Assembly (NCBI RefSeq): GCF_949987515.2
Contig: NC_082696.1
Span: 56,450,947 to 56,514,946, forward strand
From: Delphinus delphis
Taxonomy: Eukaryota > Chordata > Mammalia > Artiodactyla > Delphinidae
Reading direction: 5' to 3'
Length of the DNA: 64,000 nucleotides
Part shown: positions 10,973 through 22,959 of the stretch, piece by piece
Layout: each line of letters starts with the position of its first letter
How positions within the stretch are numbered: position 1 is the stretch's first letter
The notes under the pieces: generated by a model
Told to the model about the DNA's origin: nothing
What the model saw: the letters and a program-made list of their open reading frames with translations, nothing else
The model's database searches: none
Made by a program: the position numbers and the translations under genes

Positions 10973-13539
10973 CAGCTCTTTAGTAAGAGGGAAGCACAAC
11001 CAAGCAGGATACAGACACACAGGAAGTTAGCTCATGGAAGATATCATCTGTCAGTGACCACCACACGCAAAGGAGCAGAGACACATACAGCCTGAGAAAC
11101 CCCTTGTCTTTTAGCTACTGTCTCCACCATTCAAGTTTTATGAGATTCCTAAACAGAAGCCATTTTGTGCAAAGAGGTTGAAGGTACTTCATATTTTTTT
11201 TATATTTTAATCACTGCAGAAACCTAAAATTCCTTCTTGAACTATTACAGTATCCTCTCAAATGGTGCTACTAGAGGCTAGACCATCCATACCTCAACCA
11301 TGGTCTCACCTTCTTTGCCTATTTGCTCTACGGGCAGCTCAGTTTTCCTTCTATATCAAAGTTGTGCATATTCAGAATCACATTTACCTTATTTACTCGT
11401 GAAGCTCACAAATTCATGGCACCCATTTGAATGTGGAATGGCTTGAGAATATATTCTAGTCACATTTTATGTTTATAATTAAGAAAAATATTGGCTCAAA
11501 TCCCAATCTGTAGATATAATTCCTCCTCATCAACCGCCAAATGTGTTCTGTGGCTATTTTTCTGGGAGGTTTTATGTCCCCAAACACCGATTCAAAACAG
11601 AACACAGGGTAAGTCATTACTTAAGCACAGCTACACTTTAAACTGAGTGTTTAAATGACATTGTGGATCTGTTTTTTCTAGGTGACATTCACATTGTTTT
11701 ATTATTTAACACACCAGTGTGTGATTCTCCTGAATACTAACATGAAAAAGCACTGCTTATACTACTGGACACTCCCCATGATGTCTCCTTATAGCAAGTG
11801 TGCCTGTCCCAGGAGCACTGGCCACTCAGCACATACGGGGGCATCCAGACCCACGTCCTCCCTGGGTGACTCTCACGAACTAGCTGACACCTTGGTTTGA
11901 CACACAATCCTGTCAATCCTAGTTTGCTGACCTTGGCTATTTTCTTGTTATGGCTCCATCTCTCCATTTTAGCAAATGATCCCATAAACAAAGCACTTTT
12001 GTTTCTACCCAAACTAGAACTCTCGGACCCATATACCACCCCAGGGGGTAGTTATCATCAGGTTTGTCCCCAAATTTCAGAAAGAATTTGTACAATATTT
12101 TGATCTACAATGGAATGTACCATACAAATCATTCATTATTATATGCACTAATAAATTACATTTAACTATAGACTTTCTCAGCATGACAAATAATCAATCA
12201 AATAGATAATATGAAGCTCATCCTTTCAACTCTCACCTTTTGCCAGCTTTGTCAACTAAATATTGTAGCCGCAAAAATAAACACACCCACCTGTGACCAC
12301 ACCCATCCTGATTTACTGTTGTTCAAGGATTAACAGACCTCACTTCAACCCAAGCAATGACCTCACAGCACAACTCCTTTGGTCAGATTCCACTCTTGAG
12401 CCTCACCTCCCTTGGAAGTTCCCTTTTGCTCCATTTTGACCATCTGTGTCTCAGTATTCTATTGACATCTACTTATCCTCTCAAGGACAGACTCTCCCAC
12501 TAAAACTAATACATACTAAGTTGCTAACGCTGGTAAAGCTTATTATGGAAAAACTTATTAGAGTAGCTTCATTCTAGTGATGGACAATTGTTTACTAATG
12601 GTCAAATCTCAGTCATCAGCAACAAAATTAAGAGGAGATATTCCAGGGAAGAAACTCTTCTCACAGGAAACTACTTAGCTCCTCTACATAAAATGGACTG
12701 ACCTCCTACCCTCAGTCCTCAGTCTTCCCAAGTGTAAGTGATCAATAGGACTAAACTCTAAGCATCCATTGAATGACAGCCTCTCCTATCACTGCCAGTA
12801 ATTAGATTTCCTATAGGTCCTATTGTTTCCTGTTAACCAAATGTCAATTTCACTAATTCAATAAAATAGATATAACATCATCTCAGGATGTACCTGATGA
12901 ATTCTACAGTGTTCTTCATTCAATAAAGTATCTTCTTGACCCCTTCATAAAGGAAATCAATTACTTCATAAAGGAAAGCCTGAGATTTAATTGAGCAATA
13001 TTTAGCAAATTCCATTGCTAAGAGCTTTATTTATGTGCCACTAAATGATCCGACCATTATATTAAACTAGAAGGTCTCTTTTCAGAGTTGACCTCCATAC
13101 CGCAGGCCAGAAAATATCTCTCAAGATAAAAATAGTAAACCTTCTCCATTAAGGCAGAAAAGACAAAATTTGATTGTTAAGAGTGACTTAAGTAGAAAAA
13201 CTTATGTTTAGCAAGAGTATAGAATGTCCCAGTCTCAAAAGTAATTATCCTAAAAGTAATGGTGAATGAAATTGAGTTTAAAATTCAATCTTAAAATTGA
13301 AGGGCATTATCAATTCTAAATCTGAGATAAAAATAAAAACAAAACTTGCTAGTTTTAACATCATGCCCATGTGTGATGATTCTATGCCTCTGTGCTAGCC
13401 CTTCCCTCCAACTGGAAATCACCTCTCTCCTTAGAGAGAGTGATTTAGACAATTAGAAACTAATTCTTTTAGTCTTTCAAGACTCTATTCAAATGCAACC
13501 TCTTCAATGGAGCCTTTCCAAATACGGTGGGACACTAGT
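10973..13539. other. Unclassified DNA, no gene seen
   Basis: Mixed AT-rich sequence without a recognisable gene or repeat. Overlapping frames on both strands near 11.7-12.1 kb do not resemble any known protein. Confidence 0.45.
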
Positions 13540-14205
13540 GATGGGATGATTGGACATTATATGCTTCATGATATGGAGATGATACATTAGGAAATATTCA
13601 CCTCCACCTATAAAATATTCTTGCAAAAAAGTAGAACCTCTATCTAATAAAGCTCCTCAATCTAACAATGAGCTTATAGGAAACATATGAACAGAAGAAC
13701 CAGTTAAATGATATCCCAAATAAGCAATTAGACAAATACAGAACATGGGATGTTCTCCAGTACAAATTAGTGAGATTTAAAATGTTAGGGTCACTTTCAC
13801 AGAATAAAACTTACAAAGAGACATAATAACCAAATGCAATAGGTGGATCTTATTTTGCTCCTGATTCCAACAAAATAACACTAAAAAGATATTTTTGAGA
13901 TAATTAGGCAAATTTGAATATGTACTGGGTATTAAATGATATTAAGGAATAGTAATTAGGTATTATAATGAGGTGGCTCTTATATTAAAATATTTATTTC
14001 GGTTAGAGATTCATGTTAAGTGAAATGACATGGGATTTGCTTTCAAATACTTGAGCAAAAAAAAAAGAGTAGATAACAGTTGAAATAAGATTGGCAAAAT
14101 GATGGAAATTATTGAGGCTGGTGGTAGGTACATGAGAGTTCATTAAACAATATTCTCTACTTCTGTGTATCTTTGAAAATTTCCATAATAAAAAGTTTAA
14201 AAATG
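13540..14205 (+). mobile_element. Old L1 (L1ME-like) 3' end
   Basis: The AATTAGGCAAATTTGAATATG stretch (about 13902-13922) and the closing TTTGAAAATTTCCATAATAA phrase with AAAAGTTTAAAAA (about 14172-14202) match old L1 3' ends as remembered. Strongly decayed; the 5' boundary is approximate. Confidence 0.55.
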
Positions 14206-14839
14206 CTAAATGTCTACAGTGTGGAATAAAGCCACAGGGCATAAACATGATGGCCATCCTAGGGTCTGTCTGCTACCTGTATAAACAATATTTATACCAT
14301 AATATTACCATAAATTAATTTGTTTTAATTTTTAGAATCAACTTACAAAGTATAGTTATTAATAGTCATTATAAAGTTCTTAACAGGAGAGATGGAAAAT
14401 ATTAAAAGATATTTTCTAAAGTAGGTAAATGAATAAATGAAGAGTATGTTATTTAAAGCCATAAAGGTAACCACTGGAAAAACTAAAAATAAGACATTAA
14501 TGTAATAGATTCTTCATCTTTTATAAAGGGAGTCAATATTTTCTGGTAGTGAAACTAGAAATCAAGCCACAAGTATATTGTTTAAATGGTAATCACTGGA
14601 AGAAGTGAAAACCAGAAACCATTAATGCTTGTTTGTGTGACACAGACCAGTGGTGGGAACAGGGGAAAAAGGAGACTCTTAATTTTTCTTTAGACCCTTG
14701 TGTACTACTTGATTTCTTTTTACCATTGCATTATTTTCGTATTATTTTTAAACTTTTTTTAAACATAAGACATTTTAAGCAATTGGGTGACGATATTTAC
14801 ATCAAATATAAAGGCCTGAAAGGAACATAAAGATTATCA
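14206..14839. other. Unclassified AT-rich DNA
   Basis: No gene or identifiable repeat seen. Confidence 0.45.
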
Positions 14840-14990
14840 ACACCATACTCTCCTTTTTACAGCCACAGAAACTAAGTCAGAGAGAAATCACATTGTTTAT
14901 TCCAGATCATCCTGCTGACTCTAGACAGAGCCATGAACAGAAACTTGGTCTTTTGATTCTAAAACCATTGACCATCCCTGTATAGCATAC
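14840..14990 (-). mobile_element. Probable MIR fragment
   Basis: The TTTTTACAGCCACAGAAACTAAGTCAGAGAG region resembles the reverse complement of the MIR 3' half (TTTTACAGATGAGGAAACTGAG in consensus). Weak. Confidence 0.4.
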
Positions 14991-15004
14991 TGCTCAAATA
15001 TATT

Positions 15005-15120
15005 TAGTCAAAAGGCAGGACAGCTGGGTTCTGGGTTCTGGGTTCCAGTCCTGGATCTGCCAATAATTTGTTTGGGGCAAGTCATTAATTGAACTTCAGT
15101 TTCCTCATGTATAAACTTCA
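15005..15120 (+). mobile_element. MIR SINE fragment
   Basis: Shows the MIR core order TTCCAGTCCTGGATCTGCC, then GGGGCAAGTCATTAATTGA and CAGTTTCCTCATGTATAAA. The 7-bp unit GGGTTCT is tandemly repeated near 15029-15045. Confidence 0.65.
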
Positions 15121-15344
15121 CGGTCACGTATAGATCGATGATTTTTAACCTTTTTTTTAAAGCAGCAAAATTTATTGTTCAAATGAAATACTGGAGTCTC
15201 AGATTTGACAGAAGCTTGAAATGAAAGGGGAAAAAAGTCAGACCTGAGCTTCTCTGATTGAAGAGGGCAGAATGAACACTTCAGGCTCTCTACAGCCCTG
15301 ACAGACCCTCTTTCAGAGTCTATAAAGTTCTTTGGTCCAAGTAT

Positions 15345-15442
15345 GTGAAAACCATCGTTAGATCCTAATTGAGAGGCTGGGTGGGTAGGGTGGCAGAGAG
15401 TCCACATTTCTAACAAGCCTCCAGGTGGTGCTAATGTTGCTG
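15345..15442 (-). mobile_element. MER5A-like hAT-Charlie fragment
   Basis: On the minus strand, ACCACCTGGAGGCTTGTTAG and AAATGTGGACTCTCTG, then a CCCACCCAG region, follow the order of MER5A as I remember it. Non-autonomous DNA transposon remnant; ends approximate. Confidence 0.5.
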
Positions 15443-15587
15443 GCCTTTTAACAAGTCACTAGATGATCTCAAGGTCTTTTCCAATGCCTAGGTGGATTTT
15501 ACCTTTTCTTCATTTCACTACTTAACACTCATTTTTGTAAGCCCACTGACGACAGAAACCAATCTCAAAGAGCATGCTAGCTCTCTA

Positions 15588-15619
15588 TTTACTAGTGAAG
15601 GAGTTTACTAGTGAAGGAG
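15588..15619 (+). repeat. 16-bp perfect tandem duplication
   Basis: TTTACTAGTGAAGGAG occurs twice back to back (15588-15603 and 15604-15619) without mismatch, so the duplication is probably recent. Confidence 0.95.
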
Positions 15620-15644
15620 CAGAACCATCTGAATCTGCATTGAG

Positions 15645-15905
15645 GCACCAGAGCACAGTGATAGACAACATACCCTCTGAATGTAACAGAACCGGACTCA
15701 GGTCTCAATTGTCCCACTTACTGTTTGGGTGACCTTGGCAATTAACTTCATCTCTGTGAGTGTTAGGTTTCTTATCTGTAAAATGGGGATAAAAGTAGCA
15801 GTCTTCAAGGTTGTTGGGAGGATTATAACTGGTATTATTCTTTAAGGTCCTTAGCATGGTCCCTTGAATATAACAGGCATTCAATAAATGTTAGCTGTTA
15901 AAGGG
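15645..15905 (+). mobile_element. MIR SINE
   Basis: Near full-length MIR: GGTGACCTTGGCAATTAACT (about 15730-15749), then TTCTTATCTGTAAAATGGGG, TTGTTGGGAGGATTATAAC and an AATAAATGTTAGCTGTTA end. Confidence 0.9.
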
Positions 15906-17261
15906 GCATAAAGAATATTTTAAAGAATTGTTTTCAAAACCTCAAGTCTAGTACCAAAGCACCTATGTATAAAGAATTCTAACCTGTGGTTGGTAGACTC
16001 AAATCAAAGGTACAACCTACAGAGCAGAAGCGCATGAAGGGTTCAGCAGAAATAAACTACATTATTTCACCAGGGCCTTACTGACCATTTATAGCCTATC
16101 AGGAGAATAGAGTCATGATTTCATTACAGTTACCCAGTGCATCACCAGAAAGCATTGTTCATGTAATGTGTCTTTGTAAGAATAAGTTATAAATAAAATA
16201 CAAATAAGAACAGATCTTTTCTGCTATAACTAATTAAATCTGTCCTGAAACATTGATTCCATCTCCTTAGCTTTTCTGTCATTTTTTTCCTGCTAAAAAC
16301 TCTACTATTACAAGAAAAAAATACATATTTTATACTCATCCTTAAAACCAAGAATTAACATTCTTTCCACCATATCAAAAATATTCTTTCTAATATTTTC
16401 CCCCAGCTCACCACACACAAAGTACCAAAGTAAATTTTTTTGAAGATTCTACACTACAGACTTCTAGATTTAAACAGAGGAAGTTATGCCACATTACCGG
16501 GAAACATAATCAAGAATGCTCTGGTTCTTTCTGATTTTCTTTGAAGTGGCACTTCCCATGACAATACAACTCACTGTACGGGGTAGCCAAGGAATTTAGT
16601 GATTTGGGGCTAAGGCATCATGCTAAATTTTGGCAGAATGTTGTGCAAAGATCCAACCTCCGTCCAAATGCAATTCCAGAAAGCTTAACCGTGAATAGAC
16701 AGCTAATTTAGAAAATAATCAAAAGTTTAATCTGTTAGTAGAATGTGAAAGAATAAAGAAAAAAATGCTAAAGCTTCATCAAATGACTATTGACTAAAAG
16801 CTGCACATATTTCCAAAAATAAAGCTTAATTTACTAGAAGCACATACATTGCAGAAGGGCAACAACGCAAGGCAAGAAAGGAATTGGTTGAGCCTTAGTG
16901 AGTTTCCCAGATGATACTAAAGAAAAGAAGGTGAGAGATGAAGCTCATCTACATGTTCCAATAAAATGTACTTTGGTTTCTCACATTCAAGAAGTAATGT
17001 ATTGTCATTTTTATAACTTCTAGATTAAAAAGTGAATTGATTTCTTTACCAGTTTTACCTCTAATGGGTTGTATGACCTAGGGCAAGCCATCCAATTTCT
17101 CTGAACTTTTAAAAAATTTATTCAATGAAGGGATTGATCATTTCAATTATAATTTTATTATAACATTATATTTATTCTAATATAAATATGCTTATTATTC
17201 ATTTTATTAAAATATAAATATATAAAATTATATATAAATTTGTAATTTTTTATATTTGTTC
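15906..17261. other. Unclassified AT-rich DNA with a weak MIR piece
   Basis: No gene seen. About 17045-17140 (GGTTGTATGACCTAGGGCAA, then TTTCTCTGAAC) looks like a short plus-strand MIR fragment. 17130-17261 is nearly pure A/T. Confidence 0.45.
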
Positions 17262-17501
17262 TTTTTTTTTTAACATCTTTATTGGAGTATAAGTGCCTTA
17301 CAATGGTGTGGTAGTTTCTGCTGTATAACAAAGTGAATCAGCTATACGTAAACATATATCCCCATATCCCCTCCCCCTTGCGTCTCCCTCCCACCCTCCC
17401 TATCCCACCCCTCTAGGGGGTCACAAAGCACCGAGCTGAGCTCCCTGTGCTATGCGGCTGCTTCCCACTAGCTAGCTATTTTACATTTGGTAGTGTATAT
17501 A
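17262..17501 (-). mobile_element. Young 5'-truncated L1 3' end
   Basis: The reverse complement matches the 3' UTR end of the full-length L1 at 55192-55332, including TATAAAGCAGAAACT-like and TAAAGATGTT-like phrases, and ends in a poly-A tail (poly-T at about 17262-17270 on plus). It is flanked by a perfect 19-bp target-site duplication TAATTTTTTATATTTGTTC at 17243-17261 and 17502-17520. The C-rich tract 17360-17415 is the antisense of the L1 3' UTR G-rich tract. Confidence 0.95.
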
Positions 17502-17520
17502 TAATTTTTTATATTTGTTC

Positions 17521-18682
17521 TGTGCTTATTTCTGTAACCCTTTCAATACCCATCTCTTTCACTTCGTTCCAACCTTTCAGAAACTTAGAGTAACACATTT
17601 TTAAATGGTTAAAATAAATTGTATTTGAGAAGGAGAATTGTATATGTGAGAAAGAGAGACACAGAATTCACGCCTGAAAGAATACATATGTTTTTAAGAT
17701 AAATGAATACCTCTTTCTAAAACAAACCCAGGTTTTAGTTTTATTTGAATTGTGTATTTACACTGCTACCTCCTGAAGGAGAAGGAATCCTGCTTCAGAA
17801 TGATTCTGCACGGTGCCTGTTATGGTCTCACAGGCACTTAGGGAGTTATGAGGCATCAAGCCCAGTAGAATTGTTTCTTCCCTAAACAATTGTTCTCTTC
17901 CTTCTCTTCCATGACAGTTCTTATTTATTTCCCAAAAGGCACAGTGTCTTGTATGTGTTGGCACTCAGCAAATGCTTGCGGAATGGAATTGAATGCTAGC
18001 CAATGTGAAAATAGAGCAAAAGGAGCAGTGTCTCCTTCTGAACTTTTTCTCCTAGGTCTGTGTCTTTCTCTTACTTTGATGTCTCAGTGTCCATCCTACC
18101 AAGGAAGTTTGCCCTTTCTCTACTTCTCAGCCCGGAAACCTCCTGCAGCTCAGCCACCTGCTTCGGATAGAGTTAACCAGCATGCGCCTCCCACGCCAGA
18201 TGGCTCCCTTCCCCTGCCTCTGCTTGTCAAGAATTTATAAACATGTTTCCATGTGTCCAGACCAGGACATGCATGGACACATTCAAGGGTCAAGAGTCTG
18301 TGTAAACATCAGCAGAAGAGGCCCAAACAGCCCAAATGAACTTGGAAGATCTGTGCCACTATACCATTTTGCATTCTTTTTTGTTTACACTGTTGGTGTT
18401 TTTTTTTTTTTTTTTTTTTTGCATACAAATACTTTGTTCTAGAAGCTTTGTTTCCCCCATCCATCTTCAGAATTCCTCACAATTTTTTCAAGTTTCCTCA
18501 ACAAAGCCGTATCAGAGAACTGAAAAGATTTTTTTCATCTCAGTTTCATATTTGACCTCACAATTTTGTGTAACCATCAGTCCCAACACCACCGGGATAG
18601 TGAGATAAAGGCTGGAGTGCTTCTGTGGTGCAGCTAGAATTAGAGGTTTGGGAGGGGAAAGTGTGTGGAGGAGGCAGACTTT
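17521..18682. other. Unclassified DNA with a poly-T tract
   Basis: No gene recognised. Contains a T-run at 18399-18420. The reading frame 17890-18240 has no recognisable domain. Confidence 0.45.
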
Positions 18683-18696
18683 AGAAGCTGCCTGGA

Positions 18697-18888
18697 GGGC
18701 TTCCCTGGTGGCGCCGATGCAGGGGACACGCGTTCGTGCCCCGGTCCGGGAGGATCCCACATGCCGCGGAGTGCCTAGGCCCGTGAGCCATGGCCGCTGA
18801 GCCTGCGCGGCCGGAGCCTGTGCTCCGCAATGGGAGAGGCCACAACAGTGAGAGGGACGCGTACCGCAAAAAAAAAAAAAAAAAAAAA
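18697..18888 (+). mobile_element. CHR-type SINE with 21-bp deletion at box A
   Basis: Head, box B (GGTTCGTGCC-like, about 18731-18741), GC-rich body and an A-run of about 20 match the other 200-bp CHR copies. The 21 bases that normally run from the end of box A to the CGATGCAGG phrase are missing at about 18713/18714. The target-site duplication AGAAGCTGCCTGGA is perfect (18683-18696 and 18889-18902). An uninterrupted frame through the repeat and flanks is not evidence for a gene. Confidence 0.95.
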
Positions 18889-18902
18889 AGAAGCTGCCTG
18901 GA

Positions 18903-19296
18903 AACCAAACTGGCAGATCACTTGTACAGGCCAGAAAAGCAAATTTTTCTATCCACATTTCAGAGATGCCTATCACTTCTCTCATTCTTTTGATTTAAAT
19001 TGTTCAAAAGTGAACCCAGTTTTCAAAATGGGACTATAGACACTATAGGGTTGAAACTGAAAGAACTTTCTTCCTTCTCGTCCGTCTGTTATGTTCTTTC
19101 CTTCTGGTCCGTCTGTTATGGAGCTGAAGGAAGGAATCAAGTCTTACTTATACCTCAGTTCTTCCTATTATACTGTATAAACTAATGTAAAAAGGGAGCT
19201 GAAAGTGGAACAGAGCAGCCTTGGAAAAAACAGAAGAATTTAATTCTCAATCTCTTTAACAACTACCTTCCTTCACTAAAAATCAGTGACAATTCT
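18903..19296. other. Unclassified DNA with a short tandem duplication
   Basis: Nothing gene-like seen. A 23-bp segment, TTCCTTCT-C/G-GTCCGTCTGTTATG, occurs at 19072-19094 and 19099-19121 with one mismatch. Confidence 0.5.
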
Positions 19297-19372
19297 GAGC
19301 CTTTTAGCTCAGTTGGTTAGATCCATGGCCTCAAAATATAGGCAAGGATTGATGAATCCTTAAGGTATACCA
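19297..19372 (+). pseudogene. tRNA-like sequence, probable tRNA pseudogene
   Basis: TAGCTCAGTTGG (19305-19316) is a perfect-looking tRNA box A within TTAGCTCAGTTGGTTAGA, as in nuclear tRNAs such as Ile. The D stem GCTC/GATC keeps three of four pairs. The 5' GAGCCTT can pair with 3' AAGGTAT (about 19362-19368, with G-T pairs), and ACCA follows directly, as in a mature tRNA end. The T-arm region GGATTGATGAATCC (19346-19359) is longer than a normal box B. The anticodon stem is poor. It is best read as a decayed tRNA copy; chance similarity remains possible. Confidence 0.45.
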
Positions 19373-20739
19373 GGTAAACTCGGGGGTGGTCTTAAATCAT
19401 GATATTTATGATATTGCTGAGCCTAAGCTAATAACTGTAGAGTAACTGAGTAATTTGTCTAAAAGTTCTAGTAGAAAACTTTTACTGATAACATTTAAAA
19501 ACTGTCAACTTGCCCCCTCTGTCCAGTGAAGTTCCTTCGCTGGTCCACTTGGCTGGGAGGTTGGTTAAGGTAGAAGTCAAAACATGGTTTGAATGGTCCT
19601 TGGCTGTTTCTAGATATTATCAGGGTCACTGCATATATATTCCAACTATTATGTCTTTACTAGCATGTCTCCCAACCTCACAAAATTATCCTCCCCACAC
19701 CTGGAGAAGGAAATGAGAAAATCAAAAATGTGATGTCTTCGAATAATTTCCACTTTTACAAATATTTTTCTCTCCTTGAAAGAACAATCAAGGCAAAAGC
19801 TTTATCAGTTTCACAGCCGATGGGAGGGAGAAAATCTTGTACATCCATCATTTTCTTAAACATTTTCCTTTAGTTCAAGGAGATCCTTCCATTAAGGATC
19901 CTTGACACTGAGCCACACAGACAGTTAAAACAAAGACACAGTGAAGGTTCTGAATATCTATAGCTGCTTCACCCCTGCCCTCCCACTGTTGTTGTCTGTC
20001 TCCATTATTCCTCATTTGAACCAGTCTAGCATAATGCTCTTCCTGTGGACCAAAGGTTCTGAAGTCAAAAGCCATAAGTTTGAAAAAAAGGAAAGTAATG
20101 AACATAAACATCACTTCTCAATCACTTTGCTTGCTTCCAAAAGCACTGGTGCATTCATTTTTATTGCTTTCCTAAAGACACTTTCCCTAAATTGCTCTCA
20201 AGAAATAGCTGAGGAAAGAAGTCAGGGAAGGAGGGAAAGAGGGAAGAAGAGAGAGAGAAATAAGAGACCAAGGTCAAGGGCTGGCGTTTTGAGTAGGCAC
20301 TGGGTGTGGCTGTCTACCTTGTGTCCTTTCAGAAAGGCTTCCTCGCCCCACAAATTTCCTTACCCCACCAGCTTTCTAAGGTTGAAAATGCCATCTTTAG
20401 ACTTAGACAAGTTTGAATTAAAATGCTAGCTCCTATTGAAATACAACTGCAAACTCTGAGAAACCTTAAATGATTTATGAGATCCATTTATAAGACTAGA
20501 TTTTAATAGCAGTAGTGGAGGACAAACATGAGAAACCTGAGGATGAATTAAAAAAAAAAATGACCAAAAAAAAAAAAGGGAGAGGAAAACATAAAAAGAG
20601 AGGAAAACATACAGGAAAATTATTGCCTGACATGCGACAGATAAACTGCTACTGCCTAACTTTGAGGTCAGCATTAGGTTTTTAGTAACAAGAAAGAGAA
20701 TCGCAGGTTCTGGTAATACTTTCACATTATTTGCCGACT
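19373..20739. other. Unclassified DNA
   Basis: No gene accepted. A 162-codon open frame (19941-20429) has no recognisable motif and runs through a purine-rich stretch (about 20205-20275). See rejected items. Confidence 0.4.
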
Positions 20740-20960
20740 CTCATAGAGCAGTGGTGAAATGTGCAGACTCTGGCATTAGAGTGCCTGCTTTGAAGCCTGG
20801 CTCTACCACTTGCAATCTATGTAACTTTGGGCATATCACATAACCCCTTCCACTTTCAACTTCCTTATGTGTGAAATGGGTATAATAACAGTGCCTGTGC
20901 ATGTAAAGATCAGTGATATGTTGCACATAAAATGCTTCATTCAGTACCTGCTACATTTCA
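20740..20960 (+). mobile_element. MIR SINE
   Basis: MIR order is clear: GAGCAGTGGTGAAATGTGCAG, then GCCTGGCTCTACCACTTGC, GTAACTTTGGGCATATCACA and GTGTGAAATGGGTATAATAA. Confidence 0.85.
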
Positions 20961-21144
20961 AAACCCTAAAAGTGTTTTCCATCATCATCATAATTATTTT
21001 ATGGGAAAACCATGAAGAAACATAGACATTGTGTAAGAAAATTAGATAGTAAAATGGTTAATTTAAAAACAATTCCCATTTCATACTAATATTCCCTATA
21101 AATGAAGCTCAGTGTCAAACTGCAGTTGGCTTATCTTGAATGAT

Positions 21145-21225
21145 AATAGTCATCATTTATTGAGCAACTACTAAGTACAAACACTATATTATTTACTATA
21201 TACATTCACATTTAATCTAAGACAT
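21145..21225 (-). mobile_element. MIR fragment
   Basis: The TCATTTATTGAGCAACTACTAAGTACA phrase followed by TTCACATTTAATCTAA is the reverse complement of the MIR 3' portion, or of an L2-type end. Confidence 0.5.
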
Positions 21226-21239
21226 GATACCCCCTACAA

Positions 21240-21560
21240 AGTTTCAGTAACACATAATGAATAAGCTCTGGACAACATAGGGCCTATAGTTAACAATACT
21301 GTATTGTATACTTAAAAGTTCGCTAAGAAGGTAAATATTATGCTAAGTGATCTTACCACAAAAGAAAAAAAATATTTTTAAAATAAATAACAGGGGCAGG
21401 AGCTCATTTTTGGAAGTGATGGATAAGTTTATGGCCTTGATAATGATAGTTTCATGGGTGTATATTTATCTCCAAACTCATCAAGTATTAAACATTAAAT
21501 ATGTACAACGCTTTGTATGACAACCATACCTCAACAAAATGGTTTTAAGAAAAAAAATAA
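21240..21560 (+). mobile_element. Old L1 3' end
   Basis: TATAGTTAACAATACTGTATTGTATACTT and the later CTCATCAAGTATTAAACATTAAATATG segment match L1MA/L1MB-type 3' UTRs. It ends in an A-rich tail near 21550. Confidence 0.7.
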
Positions 21561-21589
21561 TAATAAGACACAGTACCCTGGAGAAAAGC

Positions 21590-22150
21590 CAATTTTTCCT
21601 AAATAAGCAGATTACATTTTAAAATTTCTTTTCACACAGCAATTTACCTTCTAGAAATTTTCCTAGGGGAAAAAATCAATTTATGCACAGAATTTTATAT
21701 ACAGTGTTTATAGCAGCATTACCTATAATGTCAAAACAGTGGGAAGAAAACCTGGATGCCTGAAAATGTAGAATTGGGTAAATATAAAATATTCACCCTT
21801 TTGATGAAATACGATTAAGCTATGCCGAAGAGAAATATTCAATGCCATGGGAAATTATTCAAAATATTTAAGTAAAAAAGGCATTTTATAAAATGTTATT
21901 TATAGTATTATTTCACCTGTATAAATATTGGTACAAAGTATCTAGCACAGAGCCTAAATCAAATGATATTTGTTAAACATATGTAAATCCAAAGAACAAA
22001 GACAGTAAGGATGTTTAATGCTACCAATGGTTATGTCGGGGTAGAGGGATTACAAGTGATCCTTGCATTCTTCTTTATAATTTTCTGAATTCTCCAACTT
22101 TTATATAATAAACAGATATTATTATTGCAATTCAAAAGAAAACTACAACA
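21590..22150 (+). mobile_element. Old L1M-like 3' end
   Basis: The order fits an L1M 3' end: TTTATAGCAGCATTACCTATA, a decayed ORF2 end, ATTTCACCTGTATAAATATTGG, the GGTAGAGGGATTACA stretch, and finally a TTTATATAATAAACAG tail. The subfamily is unknown. Confidence 0.6.
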
Positions 22151-22594
22151 ACAACAAAACCTCATTCTGACTATCTCAGAAAGTAAGCAATTCTAAGAAG
22201 CTCAGCAGAGGGGAAGTATTTATAGGAAACAAGAATGAAAATTCTACAAGGCAGGTAAGTGAGGGCTTTAAAGATTGAGAGCAGGAAGCAGAACCTGGAC
22301 AAATTTCCTCAGCGGGACAAAGGGGAGCTGCAGCTGTTATTATTACATGCAGCAGGCATGAACCAGGAAGCAGGTGTCAAAGGTTCCAATCCACCTCGAC
22401 ATTCATTAGTGTCAAAAAAATTAATGGCTACTATAACTGCTTAAAGCATAAAGACATGTTCCAGCAAGTTGTTCACTGCCCCCTACAGGAGACCCCATGT
22501 GACCAATTCTTCCTAGTTTAGTACCAAAAGGAATGTCTTCTTCTCCGAAAGAAGAAGTTTAGATGTACCCTCTTTAGCTCAGGTGTCTGCATGT

Positions 22595-22705
22595 GGAAAA
22601 TTAATGTTATAGTAGTAACTACTTCATGGGCTTTAATGAGGACTAAATGAGATACTACACGTGTGATTGAAATCACTCATTAATATTAGCTGTTTTTATT
22701 ATTGC
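22595..22705 (+). mobile_element. Probable MIR 3' fragment
   Basis: GAGGACTAAATGAGATACTAC and CTCATTAATATTAGCTG follow the MIR 3' half. Short and decayed. Confidence 0.45.
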
Positions 22706-22959
22706 TCAGATAATGAAGTATATATGTCAGACAGTCTTTACCTATTTGCCTAGGCTTCCAGGGAGTCCTGCGTAAAATTTAACCTTTAATTATACTAACT
22801 AAATTACCCCTCGTGAATAGACTATTTTCTTAGTTGGCTTTTACAAAATTTTACCTTTTTATTTTATGTTTAGCAGCATCAAATATTTAACATTTTTCAC
22901 AAAATGACACAAATTATTTTCTAAAGGAAGTAACTATTTTTTAAAAAAAATCTCTCCAT

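Noticed and set aside
19941..20429. 162-codon open frame on the plus strand
   Set aside because: No recognisable domain; it includes a low-complexity arginine/lysine/glutamate stretch from a purine-rich tract, with no splice or promoter evidence. A frame of this length can arise by chance in 64 kb read in six frames.
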